Source: Halomarinibacterium sp034670265
Lineage (GTDB): Bacteria > Bacteroidota > Bacteroidia > Flavobacteriales > Flavobacteriaceae
Direction: 5' to 3'
DNA length: 64,000 bases
NCBI GenBank assembly: GCA_034670265.1
Contig: JAXMNU010000005.1
Coordinates: forward strand, 226,052-290,051
The position numbers and the translations under genes are program-made. Shown one piece after another: positions 1 to 8,711 of this stretch. Within the stretch, counting starts at the first letter, position 1; every line of letters begins with the position of its first letter. The notes under the pieces were generated by a model, which was not told the origin of the DNA, did not search any database, and saw nothing but the letters and a program-made list of their open reading frames with translations.

Positions 1-288
1 GCCATCAAGAATTTAATTTTTGGGGAGAATATTCAACAGTACAATAGTGAGTTCGAAACACTTAAAAACGAAATTGATAAAAAGAAAGCCCATCTCGAGA
101 ATTATATTGATGAAGTTCGTAACGAATTAATGCAATCTATCGATTCTTTAAGTACCGATGTAAACATTAGAATTACGGATTTAGAAGACAGTCTTCAGGC
201 AAAAACCGAAGCGCTTTCCGAAGAAAAAGTAGACCGCAAAGAACTTGGAAAACTTCTTATTTCTCTAGGGGAAAAGATTAGTTCCTAA
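1..288 (+). CDS. C-terminal end of a coiled-coil protein (partial)
   Basis: The reading frame is open from base 1 and stops at 286-288, so only the last 95 residues are visible. They are rich in Glu, Lys, Asp and Leu in heptad-like spacing, which suggests a long alpha-helical coiled coil; no catalytic motif is seen. The next gene starts 18 bases downstream in the same frame, so the two are probably co-transcribed. A single gene split by a TAA is formally possible, but the ends look natural. Function unknown; its place ahead of a small GTPase and a histidine kinase suggests a scaffold or partner role (inference). Confidence 0.6.
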   Translation, partial: AIKNLIFGENIQQYNSEFETLKNEIDKKKAHLENYIDEVRNELMQSIDSLSTDVNIRITDLEDSLQAKTEALSEEKVDRKELGKLLISLGEKISS

Positions 289-306
289 TTCTCTAAAATA
301 TTAGGC

Positions 307-1119
307 GTGGTAAAACAAGAAGATAAATTACAACTTCTTAGAGAAATCCTGTTGATTGAAGACAGGGAGATAGCCCATGCCATAAACGAACGTCTCGAAA
401 CAATTACTAAAACGCTTGAAGAAAAACAAAAACTTTCAGAAAAAGTAGATCCTATTATTGACGAAAAACTCAAAAGTTTTGTTGTCGATATCCCAGAAAA
501 ATTAGGTCCAACTATTACGAAAACCTTAAAGGAACAGATTGCCAACTCAAAGGACGAAGTCGTAGAAGCATTGTACCCCATTATGGGTAAAATGATAAAG
601 CGCTACATACAAAATGAGATAAAAGTGCTTTCAGAAAATATTAATAAAAAGGTGAACAGCACCTTTTCACTTGCTGGGTTAAAGCGAAAGTTTCGAGCCA
701 AATTTAGTGGTGTAAAAGAAAGCGATTTAATCCTAAGTGAAGCGAACGAAGCGCTCATTAATGAAGTTTTAGTTATTCAAAAAGGATCTGGATTATTATT
801 AGGGAATTTTAGTAACACCGAAACCTTAGATAAAGATATGGTTTCGGGGATGCTCACCGCTATTAAAAGCTTTGTGGAAGATGCCTTTGCGGGAGGAAAT
901 CAGAATTTAGAAGCCATAGAATATGAACTGTATACGCTGCATATTCAGAATTTTTTCAGTTATTATATCGCTGTAGTGGTTTCAGGAAATTACACCCGGT
1001 CTTTTGAGAGTAAAATTGAAAATAGACTTTTAAAGCTTTCTGAAAAACTATCCCCAAAAATTTCAAAACTTTCAAAAAAAGAGATTGATGAGATTCTAAA
1101 AGCATTTTTTGAAAAGTAA
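307..1119 (+). CDS. Helical protein with longin/roadblock-like C-terminal part
   Basis: 270 residues from a GTG start; no ATG lies near the conserved-looking N-terminus. Residues 1-130 are mainly charged helices, including a segment PEKLGPTITKTL. Residues about 150-240 alternate hydrophobic strands (VLVIQKGSGLLLG, then YELYTLHIQNFFSYYIAVVVSG) around a helix MVSGMLTAIKSFVEDAF. That layout resembles longin or roadblock/LC7 domains, which regulate small GTPases. I recall similar proteins in other Flavobacteriaceae, sometimes loosely named OmpA-related, but no OmpA domain is visible. A Rab-like GTPase gene follows at 1644, which supports a regulatory partner role. The domain call is fold-pattern inference. 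Confidence 0.55.
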   Translation: MVKQEDKLQLLREILLIEDREIAHAINERLETITKTLEEKQKLSEKVDPIIDEKLKSFVVDIPEKLGPTITKTLKEQIANSKDEVVEALYPIMGKMIKRYIQNEIKVLSENINKKVNSTFSLAGLKRKFRAKFSGVKESDLILSEANEALINEVLVIQKGSGLLLGNFSNTETLDKDMVSGMLTAIKSFVEDAFAGGNQNLEAIEYELYTLHIQNFFSYYIAVVVSGNYTRSFESKIENRLLKLSEKLSPKISKLSKKEIDEILKAFFEK

Positions 1120-1190
1120 AAAAGGTATACTCTCCATTAAAAAAATTATAAAATGCATTCATTTTTATATCTTTAATAAGCCACAAATAG

Positions 1191-1589
1191 GTGTGTATGG
1201 AAAAAAGCTCTTTTTCGAATAAAATTCAGGAAATCCAGATTAACAAATCTGGTCAAATTTTAAGAACAGATAATGTTCTTATAGAATTAAGAAAAGGAGG
1301 CAACATTTTTCTATTACACCCATTTTTTGAATGCCTAAAGGAAATTGTAAAAGATGATGCTAATGTTCCAAAAAACATTGCTTTCCCTTGTATTTTAATG
1401 GATATAAATAACCAAAAATTTATTTGTGATATTACTATAAAAAAAGAGCGTGATTATTTTGTGATTTTGCTCTTTAATTTTTCTAACCACTATGAGCTTG
1501 TTCAACAGCAAACTCAAGAAAAAAACAGATTAAAGCTTAAAGAAGAATCCAATAAATTTGAAAATAGAATGAAAAAAAACAATGATTAA
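1191..1589 (+). CDS. Stand-alone PAS-like sensor domain protein
   Basis: 132 residues as called from a start at 1191; an ATG two codons downstream (1197) is equally possible. The protein matches the N-terminal 120 residues of the histidine kinase at 2132: both share EI-x-I-x-x-x-G, a DN turn, HxFFE or LFFE, FPCI, a KxxxYF strand and HYE followed by QEKN. The kinase continues from this point into its coiled coil and HisKA domain, whereas this protein ends. It is therefore an orphan copy of the kinase sensor domain, with PAS-like size and strand pattern. Possible roles are a decoy, a heterodimer partner or a shared ligand sensor. Function not recognised. Confidence 0.6.
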   Translation: MCMEKSSFSNKIQEIQINKSGQILRTDNVLIELRKGGNIFLLHPFFECLKEIVKDDANVPKNIAFPCILMDINNQKFICDITIKKERDYFVILLFNFSNHYELVQQQTQEKNRLKLKEESNKFENRMKKNND

Positions 1590-1643
1590 TCCCATAGCTT
1601 TGATTTACATAGTAAGTATTCGTAATTTTGTTAAAAATAGATA

Positions 1644-2132
1644 ATGAACATCGCTAAAAAAGTTGTCTTGCTTGGTCATTTCGGTGTCGGTAAAACCAGT
1701 TTGGTTCGCAGGTTTGTGGATATGGCCTTTAGTGAAGAGTATCTTGTTACCGTGGGTGTTCATATAAAAAAGAAAACGGTTACCATTAACGGAGAGGATA
1801 TTTCACTCATTATCTGGGATATAGAAGGTAAAAACAATATCGAAGAAGCTCGAAAATCTTACCTGCTGGGGAGTCACGCTTTTGTGTATGTTTTTGATGT
1901 TTCTAGACCAGAAACGTATGAAAATATAGAAAGTGAAATAGACTATATAAAAGAACATTTCAATAGCATCCCATACTGTATTGTTGGAAATAAAGCCGAT
2001 TTATTCACTGAAGATTTTTCTGAAACCTTTTTTGATAAAAAAGTATTTAAAGATAGCTATTTCACAAGTGCAAAAACCGGTGATAATGTGGAAACTATGT
2101 TTACCGAAATCGCACAAAAGACCCTCTCATAA
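1644..2132 (+). CDS. Rab/Ras-like small GTPase
   Basis: 162 residues with all G motifs: P-loop GHFGVGKTS (11-19), a Rab-like switch I with YLVTVGVHIKKKTV, switch II WDIEGK (58-63), NKAD for guanine specificity and TSAK near the C-terminus. The switch I and beta-strand pattern is closer to eukaryotic Rab proteins than to MglA. The catalytic Gln of DxxGQ is replaced by Lys (K63), so intrinsic GTP hydrolysis is probably slow or needs a partner. No prenylation Cys is present, so it is likely cytoplasmic. Its last base overlaps the start of the histidine kinase at 2132, indicating translational coupling in a signalling operon. Confidence 0.85.
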   Translation: MNIAKKVVLLGHFGVGKTSLVRRFVDMAFSEEYLVTVGVHIKKKTVTINGEDISLIIWDIEGKNNIEEARKSYLLGSHAFVYVFDVSRPETYENIESEIDYIKEHFNSIPYCIVGNKADLFTEDFSETFFDKKVFKDSYFTSAKTGDNVETMFTEIAQKTLS

Positions 2133-3652
2133 TGGCATATGGAAATTTAAAAAAACAACTTTTTGAGAGTCGTGTCCAAGAAATTGAAATCTCTCCAAAA
2201 GGAGAGGTGGTTTTTAGCGACAATGCTATTTTTAATATTCCAGAAAAGTCTACTATTTCAGATTTTCACTTATTTTTTGAGCTCTTCCCAGAATTGTTAC
2301 CCTCTATAAAAGAAAGTATCCAATTCCCTTGTATTAATATTGAAATTGAAGGAGTTAAAAAGATAATTGATGTTGAAGTCATTAAAAAAGACAAGCGTTA
2401 TTTCCTTTTTTTCTTTGACCTCACAGAACATTATGAAAACTCTCAGCCTATTGTTCAGGAGAAAAATGAGGCTTCCATTGCAAAATACAAATTAGATTTT
2501 GAAAAAAAATTGCTGGAAGCCAAAGAAGATTTTAAAAATACATTTTTAGCCAACTTAAATCACGAAATACGAAACCCGCTCAATAACCTTTTAGGCTTTC
2601 TTGAAACGCTATCCGCAAGTTCATTAAGCTACGAGCAATCCGAACTATTAAAAGTTGCCCAAAAAACTGGGATGCAACTTAAGGTGTTGATGGAAGATTT
2701 ATTAGACATTTCAAAAATAGAAGAAGGTGTCTTAGAGTTAAAGCACGTAAACTTTAACCTGTCTACTTTTATGGCGGCTATTTATAAGCATTTTCAGTTT
2801 AAGTATTCTAGCGACATTAATTTTACCGTAGAAACAGATAGTAAGGTTCATACAGCGCTTATTGGAGACCCCAACCGATTACACCAAATATTATTTAATT
2901 TATTAGAAAACGCTTTTCAAAATACCAATCAAGGTAGTGTCTCGCTAACTGTTGTCCCTTCACCAAAAAAAGCAAAAGCAAAATCTGAAACAATGATCCG
3001 GTTTATTGTAAAAGATACCGGAAAGGGGCTTGCAAAGGAAAAAATAAAGACTGTTTTTGACAATTATCTCCAATTGGAAAAGGAAAAATTAAAGCCTTTA
3101 GGAAATGGATTAGGTCTTAAAATAGTCAAGAATCTTGTTCAACTCATGAATGGGACTGTTGTTGTAGAAAGTAAAATAGATGTTGGAACAGAATTTATTT
3201 TAGACATTCCTTTTACTACCCGAATCCCTAAAAAAAAGGCTTATAAAACAAAAAAAATACCAGGTATCTATATCAATAAAAACATATTGGTTATTGAAGA
3301 TATAAAAGACAACCAAATGTTATACTTCAAGTATTTCCTTAATAATGATGAGGCTTATATAATGAACTTAGCAAAGGATGCTGAAATGGCATTTTCACTT
3401 TTAGAGAAAAAAAGAATTGATGTTATCATTGCTAAAACTACAATCCCCGATATGGATGTATTTAGTTTTATCGATAAGGTAAAAGAACATCCCGAAGAAT
3501 CTATTAGAAAAACCCCTATTATTGTTGCAAGTGGTAATTCTTTGTTAGAATTTCAAAATACGTTGGAAGAAAAAGAGATTTCAAATTATTTAATGAAACC
3601 TTTTACTAAAAAGGAACTGTTTAAAGCTATAAAAGAAAGCTTAAATCAATAA
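2132..3652 (+). CDS. Hybrid histidine kinase with degenerate receiver
   Basis: 506 residues. Residues 1-115 form the PAS-like sensor shared with the protein at 1191. A coiled coil follows, then the HisKA H-box LNHEIRNPLNN with phospho-acceptor His144. An HATPase_c domain follows with N-box ENAFQNTNQG, G1 DTGKGLA and G2 GNGLGLKIV. A receiver-like domain starts near residue 386 (NILVIEDIKDN) and keeps the acidic pair, the VASGN switch residue and the MKPF lysine. In the phosphoacceptor position the usual Asp is Lys435 (DVIIAKTT). No transmembrane segment is seen, so the kinase is cytoplasmic and may read the state of the upstream GTPase (inference). Confidence 0.88.
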   Translation: MAYGNLKKQLFESRVQEIEISPKGEVVFSDNAIFNIPEKSTISDFHLFFELFPELLPSIKESIQFPCINIEIEGVKKIIDVEVIKKDKRYFLFFFDLTEHYENSQPIVQEKNEASIAKYKLDFEKKLLEAKEDFKNTFLANLNHEIRNPLNNLLGFLETLSASSLSYEQSELLKVAQKTGMQLKVLMEDLLDISKIEEGVLELKHVNFNLSTFMAAIYKHFQFKYSSDINFTVETDSKVHTALIGDPNRLHQILFNLLENAFQNTNQGSVSLTVVPSPKKAKAKSETMIRFIVKDTGKGLAKEKIKTVFDNYLQLEKEKLKPLGNGLGLKIVKNLVQLMNGTVVVESKIDVGTEFILDIPFTTRIPKKKAYKTKKIPGIYINKNILVIEDIKDNQMLYFKYFLNNDEAYIMNLAKDAEMAFSLLEKKRIDVIIAKTTIPDMDVFSFIDKVKEHPEESIRKTPIIVASGNSLLEFQNTLEEKEISNYLMKPFTKKELFKAIKESLNQ

Positions 3653-4078
3653 CTATTTTTTGTTAAGTAAGTATCTATAATCTTCAAGGTCTAATCCGCC
3701 ATTAAAAATTTCAATAGAGCGTTTAATTAAAGCTGCTGCTAGCTCTTCGGTATATCCCAAACCAATAGCATATTTTTCGATTAATACACGCTCTTCGCTA
3801 TCAATTTCGTGATCGGCAAAAATCATTTTAAATAAATCCAGCATTCTTTCTAGGCGCTCATCTGCAGAATTAGGAGGGTTTATTGGATACTTTGAAGGAT
3901 TTTTTAAAATCGCTTCATACTCAAGATCGGTAATATCCAATTTTCTAGCAAAACGTTTCAATAATTTTTCTTCATTTTCATGGGTGGTCCCATGCGAAGA
4001 TGCAATATGTACCATAGCCGCAAAGTGCCCAAGGTTTCTTCCACGTGTTCCACTTTCAAAAAGATCTGTAAATGACAT
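3653..4078 (-). CDS. TerB-like protein
   Basis: 141 residues, almost entirely helical, with acidic motifs typical of the TerB/DjlA-type fold (FADHEIDSEERVLIEKYAIGLGY). Family members bind metal or membranes and occur in tellurite- and stress-associated loci, but no other ter gene is present, so a tellurite role is not supported here. The gene converges on the histidine kinase, the two stop codons being adjacent. The ATG at 4078 is followed upstream by AT-rich sequence leading to mfd. Confidence 0.7.
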   Translation of the reverse strand: MSFTDLFESGTRGRNLGHFAAMVHIASSHGTTHENEEKLLKRFARKLDITDLEYEAILKNPSKYPINPPNSADERLERMLDLFKMIFADHEIDSEERVLIEKYAIGLGYTEELAAALIKRSIEIFNGGLDLEDYRYLLNKK

Positions 4079-4177
4079 AGTTCAAATTTATAGTGCAAAT
4101 ATAAAGTTTGTAATTCTTTTTATTTAAAAAATTCATCAAAAATAACACGAACTTCTTTTCTCCTTTTATGCGTTTGT

Positions 4178-4186
4178 TATCTTTGC
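4178..4186 (+). promoter_or_regulatory. Promoter -7 element of mfd
   Basis: TATCTTTGC matches the Bacteroidota -7 consensus TAnnTTTGC. It ends 7 bases before the mfd ATG, so the transcript would be almost leaderless. Confidence 0.6.
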
Positions 4187-4193
4187 CAAATCA

Positions 4194-7100
4194 ATGAGCA
4201 AAACCTTGGTTTCCTCTCTTTTTGCACAGTCTTCGAAAACACGAAAACTGCGGGATGCTATGTCCCAAATTCAAGATAAAACAGTTATTTCTGGACTGGC
4301 TGGATCCTCCCTTTCTCTTGTTATTGCCGAAGTTTTTAAAACCACAGACCTTCCCTTTTTAATCATTTTAAACGACAAAGAAGAAGCTGCCTACCACCTC
4401 AATGATTTGGAAAACTTATTGTCCCCAGACAATGTCCTTTTTTATCCCGGCAGCTATCGCAGACCTTATCAAATTGAAGAAACAGACAACGCTAATGTGT
4501 TGTTGCGAAGTGAAGTGCTTAACCGCATTAATTCGCGAAAAAAACCAGCTCTCATTGTCACCTATCCCGAAGCACTTTTTGAAAAAGTTGTGACCCGAAA
4601 AGAACTGGAACGCAACACTTTAAAAATTGCCAATGGCGATCAACTTTCTATCGATTTTGTAAATGAAGTCTTGTTTGAATATAAATTTAAGCGTACCGAC
4701 TTTGTTACCGAACCCGGCGAATTTTCAGTGCGCGGTGGAATCTTGGATGTATTTTCATTTAGTCACGACGAACCTTACCGAATCGAATTTTTTGGAGATG
4801 AAATTGAAAGTATTCGCACCTTCGATGTAGAAACACAATTATCCCTTGAGCAGCAAAAAAAAGTAGCTATCATCCCCAATGTGGATGCCTCCACGATGCT
4901 CAGCAACCGCATGAGTTTTTTGGATTATATAGCTTCTAAAACGGTTGTTTTTATAAAAAATGAAGAGCTTCTTGCTAGTAGTATCGATAAGCTATTTACA
5001 AAAGCTACTAAAGCATTTTCAGAAATTAAAACCGAAGTAAAGCTGAGTGAACCTTCGGCACTGTTTTGCACTTCAGCATTGCTAAAAAAGCAACTAGAAT
5101 CTTTTAAAACGATTGTTGTTTCTACTTCTGAAAACATTCCTGCTTCAGAAAATATTTCGTTTAACGTAAAGCCTCAACCCTCCTTCAATAAGCAATTTAA
5201 TTTGTTGATGGATCATCTCAACGAACATACTGCTAAGGGTTTTACTAATTACATTTTTTGCAGTAGCGAATCGCAAGCGAAACGTTTTCACGATATTTTT
5301 AAAGATTCTCACCAACACGTAGAACAGTTTGAAACTGTGGTGTTTCCACTCTACCAAGGGTTTCGTGACGAAGAGCAAAAAATTATTTGCTATACAGACC
5401 ATCAACTATTTGAACGTTATCACAAGTTTCAGCTAAAGAATGGCTATGCCAAAAAGCAGGCTATTACGTTAAAAGAATTGACTTCGCTAGAAATTGGCGA
5501 TTATGTCACGCACATCGATCACGGAATTGGAAAATTTGCAGGACTTCAAAAAATTGATGTGGAAGGCAAAATGCAGGAAGCCATTAAACTAATTTATGGG
5601 GACCGAGATATTTTATACCTCAGCATTCATTCCCTACATAAAATCTCAAAATTTAATGGGAAGGATGGAACTGTTCCTAAAATTTACAAATTAGGTAGTG
5701 CTGCTTGGAAAAACCTGAAGCAAAAAACCAAAACCCGAGTTAAGGAAATTGCTTTCAATCTTATTGAATTATACGCAAAGCGTAGGCTTCAAAAAGGGTT
5801 TCAGTTTGCACCAGATTCCTATTTGCAACACGAACTCGAATCCTCCTTCATTTACGAGGACACCCCCGATCAAATCACCGCCACCGAAGACGTGAAACGC
5901 GATATGGAAAACGAACGTCCTATGGATCGTTTGGTGTGTGGCGACGTAGGTTTTGGAAAAACCGAAGTCGCCATAAGAGCGGCTTTTAAAGCGGTGGATA
6001 ATGGTAAACAAGTCGCAGTATTGGTGCCTACCACCATTCTAGCATTTCAGCATTTTAAAACCTTTACAGAACGCTTGGCAGATATGCCTGTAAATGTCGA
6101 TTACCTCAACCGATTTAGAAGTGCGAAACAACGCAAAGCTGTATTGGAAGGTTTGCAAAACGGAATGCTTGACATTGTCATTGGGACACACCAATTGGTG
6201 AATAAATCGGTGCAATTTAAAGACTTGGGATTGCTTATTATTGATGAAGAGCAGAAGTTTGGTGTGGCAGTAAAAGACAAGCTGAAAACCATCAAAGAGA
6301 ATGTCGATACGCTCACACTTACGGCTACTCCCATTCCGCGAACGCTTCAGTTTAGTTTAATGGCTGCACGGGATTTATCTGTAATTACCACTCCGCCCCC
6401 CAACCGATATCCAGTGGAAACGCAAGTGATTCGTTTTTCCGAAGAAACCATTCGGGATGCCATTCGGTATGAAATTTCACGTGGCGGACAGGTCTTTTTT
6501 GTACATAACCGAATTGAAAATATAAAGGAAGTGGCGGGGATGATTCAGCGATTGGTGCCCGATGCCAAAATAGGGATTGGTCATGGACAACTTGATGGTA
6601 AAAAACTGGAAAGTTTGATGCTCGCTTTTATGAATAATGAATTCGATGTCCTGGTTTCTACAACCATTATTGAAAGTGGTTTGGACGTTACCAATGCCAA
6701 CACCATTTTTATCAATAACGCCAATAATTTTGGACTTAGTGACCTGCACCAAATGCGAGGTCGCGTGGGCCGAAGCAATAAAAAAGCATTCTGTTATTTT
6801 ATCACCCCCGAGTACAGTGCGATGACCGACGATGCCCGAAAGCGAATTACGGCTTTGGAGCAGTTTAGCGAATTGGGAAGTGGCTTTCAAATAGCGATGA
6901 AGGATTTGGAAATACGTGGCGCAGGGGATTTATTGGGGGGTGAGCAAAGCGGGTTTATTAATGAAATTGGGTTTGAAACCTATCAAAAAATACTTGCGGA
7001 AGCGATTGATGAACTGAAAGAAAAAGAGTTTAAAGATTTGTATTCGGGTACCGAACACGAGAAAAAAGAGTTCATTAAAGAAACGGTGATTGATACCGAT

Positions 7101-7535
7101 TTCACATTGTTATTCCCCGATGATTATGTAAATAATATTACTGAAAGACTCAATCTTTACACCCAACTTAACGACTTAAAAACGGAAGCCGAACTTCAAA
7201 AATTTGAAGCCCAATTGGTCGATCGTTTTGGAGAATTACCGCAACCTGCCGTGGACTTGCTAAACAGTGTACGTATAAAATGGATGGCGATAAAAATGGG
7301 CTTAGAGCGTGTGGTGATGAAGAAAAAACGCTTAGTAGGGTATTTTATAAGCGATCAGCAAAGTAATTTTTATCAGAGTCCCGCCTTTGGGAAAGTGTTA
7401 GAGTTTGTACAACAAAATCCGCAGCAGGTAAAAATGAAGGAAAAACAAACCCGAAATGGGTTACGCTTGTTACTAACCATTGAAGGGATTTCTTCGGTAA
7501 ATAAAGCGTTACAAGCTTTAGAACGCTTTGAATAA
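4194..7535 (+). CDS. mfd: Transcription-repair coupling factor Mfd
   Basis: 1113 residues, the usual Mfd length. Mfd binds RNA polymerase stalled at DNA lesions, pushes it off with its ATP-driven translocase and recruits UvrA. The N-terminal UvrB-like region (FLIILNDKEEAAYHLNDLE, then PGEFSVRGGILDVFS) is followed by the RNA-polymerase-interacting domain (LEIGDYVTHIDHGIGKFAGL). The translocase has Walker A GDVGFGKT (583-590), a DEEQ box (684-687), TATPIPRTLQ and the RGRVGRS motif, and a C-terminal TRCF domain follows. The gene is monocistronic or carries only the 44-residue ORF downstream. No anomaly seen. Confidence 0.97.
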   Translation: MSKTLVSSLFAQSSKTRKLRDAMSQIQDKTVISGLAGSSLSLVIAEVFKTTDLPFLIILNDKEEAAYHLNDLENLLSPDNVLFYPGSYRRPYQIEETDNANVLLRSEVLNRINSRKKPALIVTYPEALFEKVVTRKELERNTLKIANGDQLSIDFVNEVLFEYKFKRTDFVTEPGEFSVRGGILDVFSFSHDEPYRIEFFGDEIESIRTFDVETQLSLEQQKKVAIIPNVDASTMLSNRMSFLDYIASKTVVFIKNEELLASSIDKLFTKATKAFSEIKTEVKLSEPSALFCTSALLKKQLESFKTIVVSTSENIPASENISFNVKPQPSFNKQFNLLMDHLNEHTAKGFTNYIFCSSESQAKRFHDIFKDSHQHVEQFETVVFPLYQGFRDEEQKIICYTDHQLFERYHKFQLKNGYAKKQAITLKELTSLEIGDYVTHIDHGIGKFAGLQKIDVEGKMQEAIKLIYGDRDILYLSIHSLHKISKFNGKDGTVPKIYKLGSAAWKNLKQKTKTRVKEIAFNLIELYAKRRLQKGFQFAPDSYLQHELESSFIYEDTPDQITATEDVKRDMENERPMDRLVCGDVGFGKTEVAIRAAFKAVDNGKQVAVLVPTTILAFQHFKTFTERLADMPVNVDYLNRFRSAKQRKAVLEGLQNGMLDIVIGTHQLVNKSVQFKDLGLLIIDEEQKFGVAVKDKLKTIKENVDTLTLTATPIPRTLQFSLMAARDLSVITTPPPNRYPVETQVIRFSEETIRDAIRYEISRGGQVFFVHNRIENIKEVAGMIQRLVPDAKIGIGHGQLDGKKLESLMLAFMNNEFDVLVSTTIIESGLDVTNANTIFINNANNFGLSDLHQMRGRVGRSNKKAFCYFITPEYSAMTDDARKRITALEQFSELGSGFQIAMKDLEIRGAGDLLGGEQSGFINEIGFETYQKILAEAIDELKEKEFKDLYSGTEHEKKEFIKETVIDTDFTLLFPDDYVNNITERLNLYTQLNDLKTEAELQKFEAQLVDRFGELPQPAVDLLNSVRIKWMAIKMGLERVVMKKKRLVGYFISDQQSNFYQSPAFGKVLEFVQQNPQQVKMKEKQTRNGLRLLLTIEGISSVNKALQALERFE

Positions 7536-7547
7536 AAAGTAACTGCT

Positions 7548-7682
7548 ATGAATACAAAGTGGAGTTATGTTTTTATGATTATTGCAGCCATCATCACCAT
7601 TGTTGGGTTGGTTACAGGAAAATTCTTCTTTTTTCTTATTTGGTTGCCGTTAGGGTTTTTGTTTAAAAAGAAGGAGGAGTGA
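7548..7682 (+). CDS. Small membrane protein, 44 aa
   Basis: A short frame 12 bases after mfd, beginning MNTKWSYVFMII and ending KKKEE. Nearly all of it is hydrophobic (two short membrane segments around a GKFF turn) with a positively charged tail, as in small single- or double-pass inner-membrane proteins. It is probably co-transcribed with mfd. Function unknown; supported only by composition and position. Confidence 0.45.
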   Translation: MNTKWSYVFMIIAAIITIVGLVTGKFFFFLIWLPLGFLFKKKEE

Positions 7683-7687
7683 TTTAT

Positions 7688-7790
7688 TGTCAGTTCGAGT
7701 GATGCTGCTTTGCAGCATTGTATCGAGAACCTTTATAATTAAATACTTCTCGATACAACCTCGTTAACACTTCGGTCACTCGAAGTGACA
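7688..7790. repeat. Intergenic inverted-repeat element
   Basis: Terminal arms TGTCAGTTCGAGTG (from 7688) and CACTCGAAGTGACA (to 7790) are inverted with one mismatch. Inner arms TATCGAGAA and TTCTCGATA pair as well, and a small GCTGCTTTGCAGC hairpin lies near the left end. Elements ending in GTCA-TTCGAGTG are common dispersed repeats in Flavobacteriaceae. It sits between the 44-aa ORF and convergent yraN and could also terminate transcription. Confidence 0.65.
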
Positions 7791-7794
7791 AAAT

Positions 7795-8157
7795 CTAAAA
7801 ATGATAAAACGCATTTTCAAAATGCTCGATGCGTTCTTCTTTTTTGTTTTTAAGCACGGCGATGATATCGAAACGCACTTCGGTGTCGAGTTGGCGGTCG
7901 ATTACATACTCGTTGGCGGCTTTCACCAATAATTTTATTTTACTTTTTGAAACAAATTCCTGTGGGTCTCCAAACGCAGCACTATTACGGGTTTTTACCT
8001 CCACAATCACAATCACGCCTTCCTCTTTTTGGGCAATGATGTCTATCTCGGCTTTGTCGTACACAAAATTTCGCTCAAGGATATCGTACCCCTCCCTAAG
8101 CAGGTATTGGGTGGCGAGCTCCTCACCTAGTTTGCCAAGTTCGTTATGGTAGGCCAT
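7795..8157 (-). CDS. YraN/UPF0102 family nuclease-fold protein
   Basis: 120 residues, matching the UPF0102 family. The N-terminal GKLGEELATQYLLREGYDILERNF is typical, followed by a PD-(D/E)XK-like core in which D of AEIDIIAQ, E of VEVKTR and K of VKTR are the presumed metal and catalytic residues. The family is thought to act in DNA recombination or repair, but its biochemistry is not settled. The start codon overlaps the stop of the upstream lipoprotein gene by one base, so the two form an operon. Confidence 0.85.
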   Translation of the reverse strand: MAYHNELGKLGEELATQYLLREGYDILERNFVYDKAEIDIIAQKEEGVIVIVEVKTRNSAAFGDPQEFVSKSKIKLLVKAANEYVIDRQLDTEVRFDIIAVLKNKKEERIEHFENAFYHF

Positions 8158-8624
8158 TAGTTTTTCTTTGTTCCGATAGTACTATTATAAATACTTTCGT
8201 ATTCCCTCCCGTACTTACTATTTGTTTCTAATATTCCTTTAAGATAAATCAGATTCGCATTCAATTCAGTTTTATAAATAAATCCACCTTTATTAAATTC
8301 TAGAGTGTCTGGATTGTAGAGTATTTTGGGATTGTATGAAAAACTATCAACCATTATTACATTGGTACTTTTGTTATATCCAACAAAAACAATTTCGCCG
8401 CTCACTATTGAATTCAATTCATACGTATTCCTATAATTGGGTATATCCCTTATCGTGATACTATCAAATATATATTTAGTACTTATTTCCGTAATTATTT
8501 TTCTAAGACTATCATTTTCACTGAGTAAACTTTCGATTTTCAAATGTGTATTTTCTGCTTGATTATTATCTGTACATCCGATTGTAAAAAAAATCAGAAT
8601 TACAATTAAGGTAGTTTTAATCAT
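8157..8624 (-). CDS. Hypothetical lipoprotein
   Basis: About 155 residues starting MIKTTLIVILIFFTIGC, a signal peptide with a lipobox ending in Cys; an upstream in-frame start at 8645 would add seven residues and fits less well. The mature part has a short coiled coil (IESLLSENDSLRKIITEIS) and then a beta-rich region with no recognised motif. Predicted periplasmic or outer-membrane anchored. It overlaps yraN by one base. Function not recognised. Confidence 0.6.
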   Translation of the reverse strand: MIKTTLIVILIFFTIGCTDNNQAENTHLKIESLLSENDSLRKIITEISTKYIFDSITIRDIPNYRNTYELNSIVSGEIVFVGYNKSTNVIMVDSFSYNPKILYNPDTLEFNKGGFIYKTELNANLIYLKGILETNSKYGREYESIYNSTIGTKKN

Positions 8625-8711
8625 CTTTCTCAAAATAAATAGCAATTATTAATATCTACAGGAATAGTGTTTTAAAGCTAAATTACAAAATCCCCTTTTC
8701 ACAATCCGCCA

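Noticed and set aside
286..309. Nonsense mutation splitting one gene into two
   Set aside because: The frames match across the TAA, but the first protein ends and the second begins with plausible termini, and I recall homologues of the second as separate proteins. Not excluded.
3653..4078. Tellurite resistance locus
   Set aside because: Only a single TerB-like domain is present; no terA, terC, terD or terZ genes accompany it.
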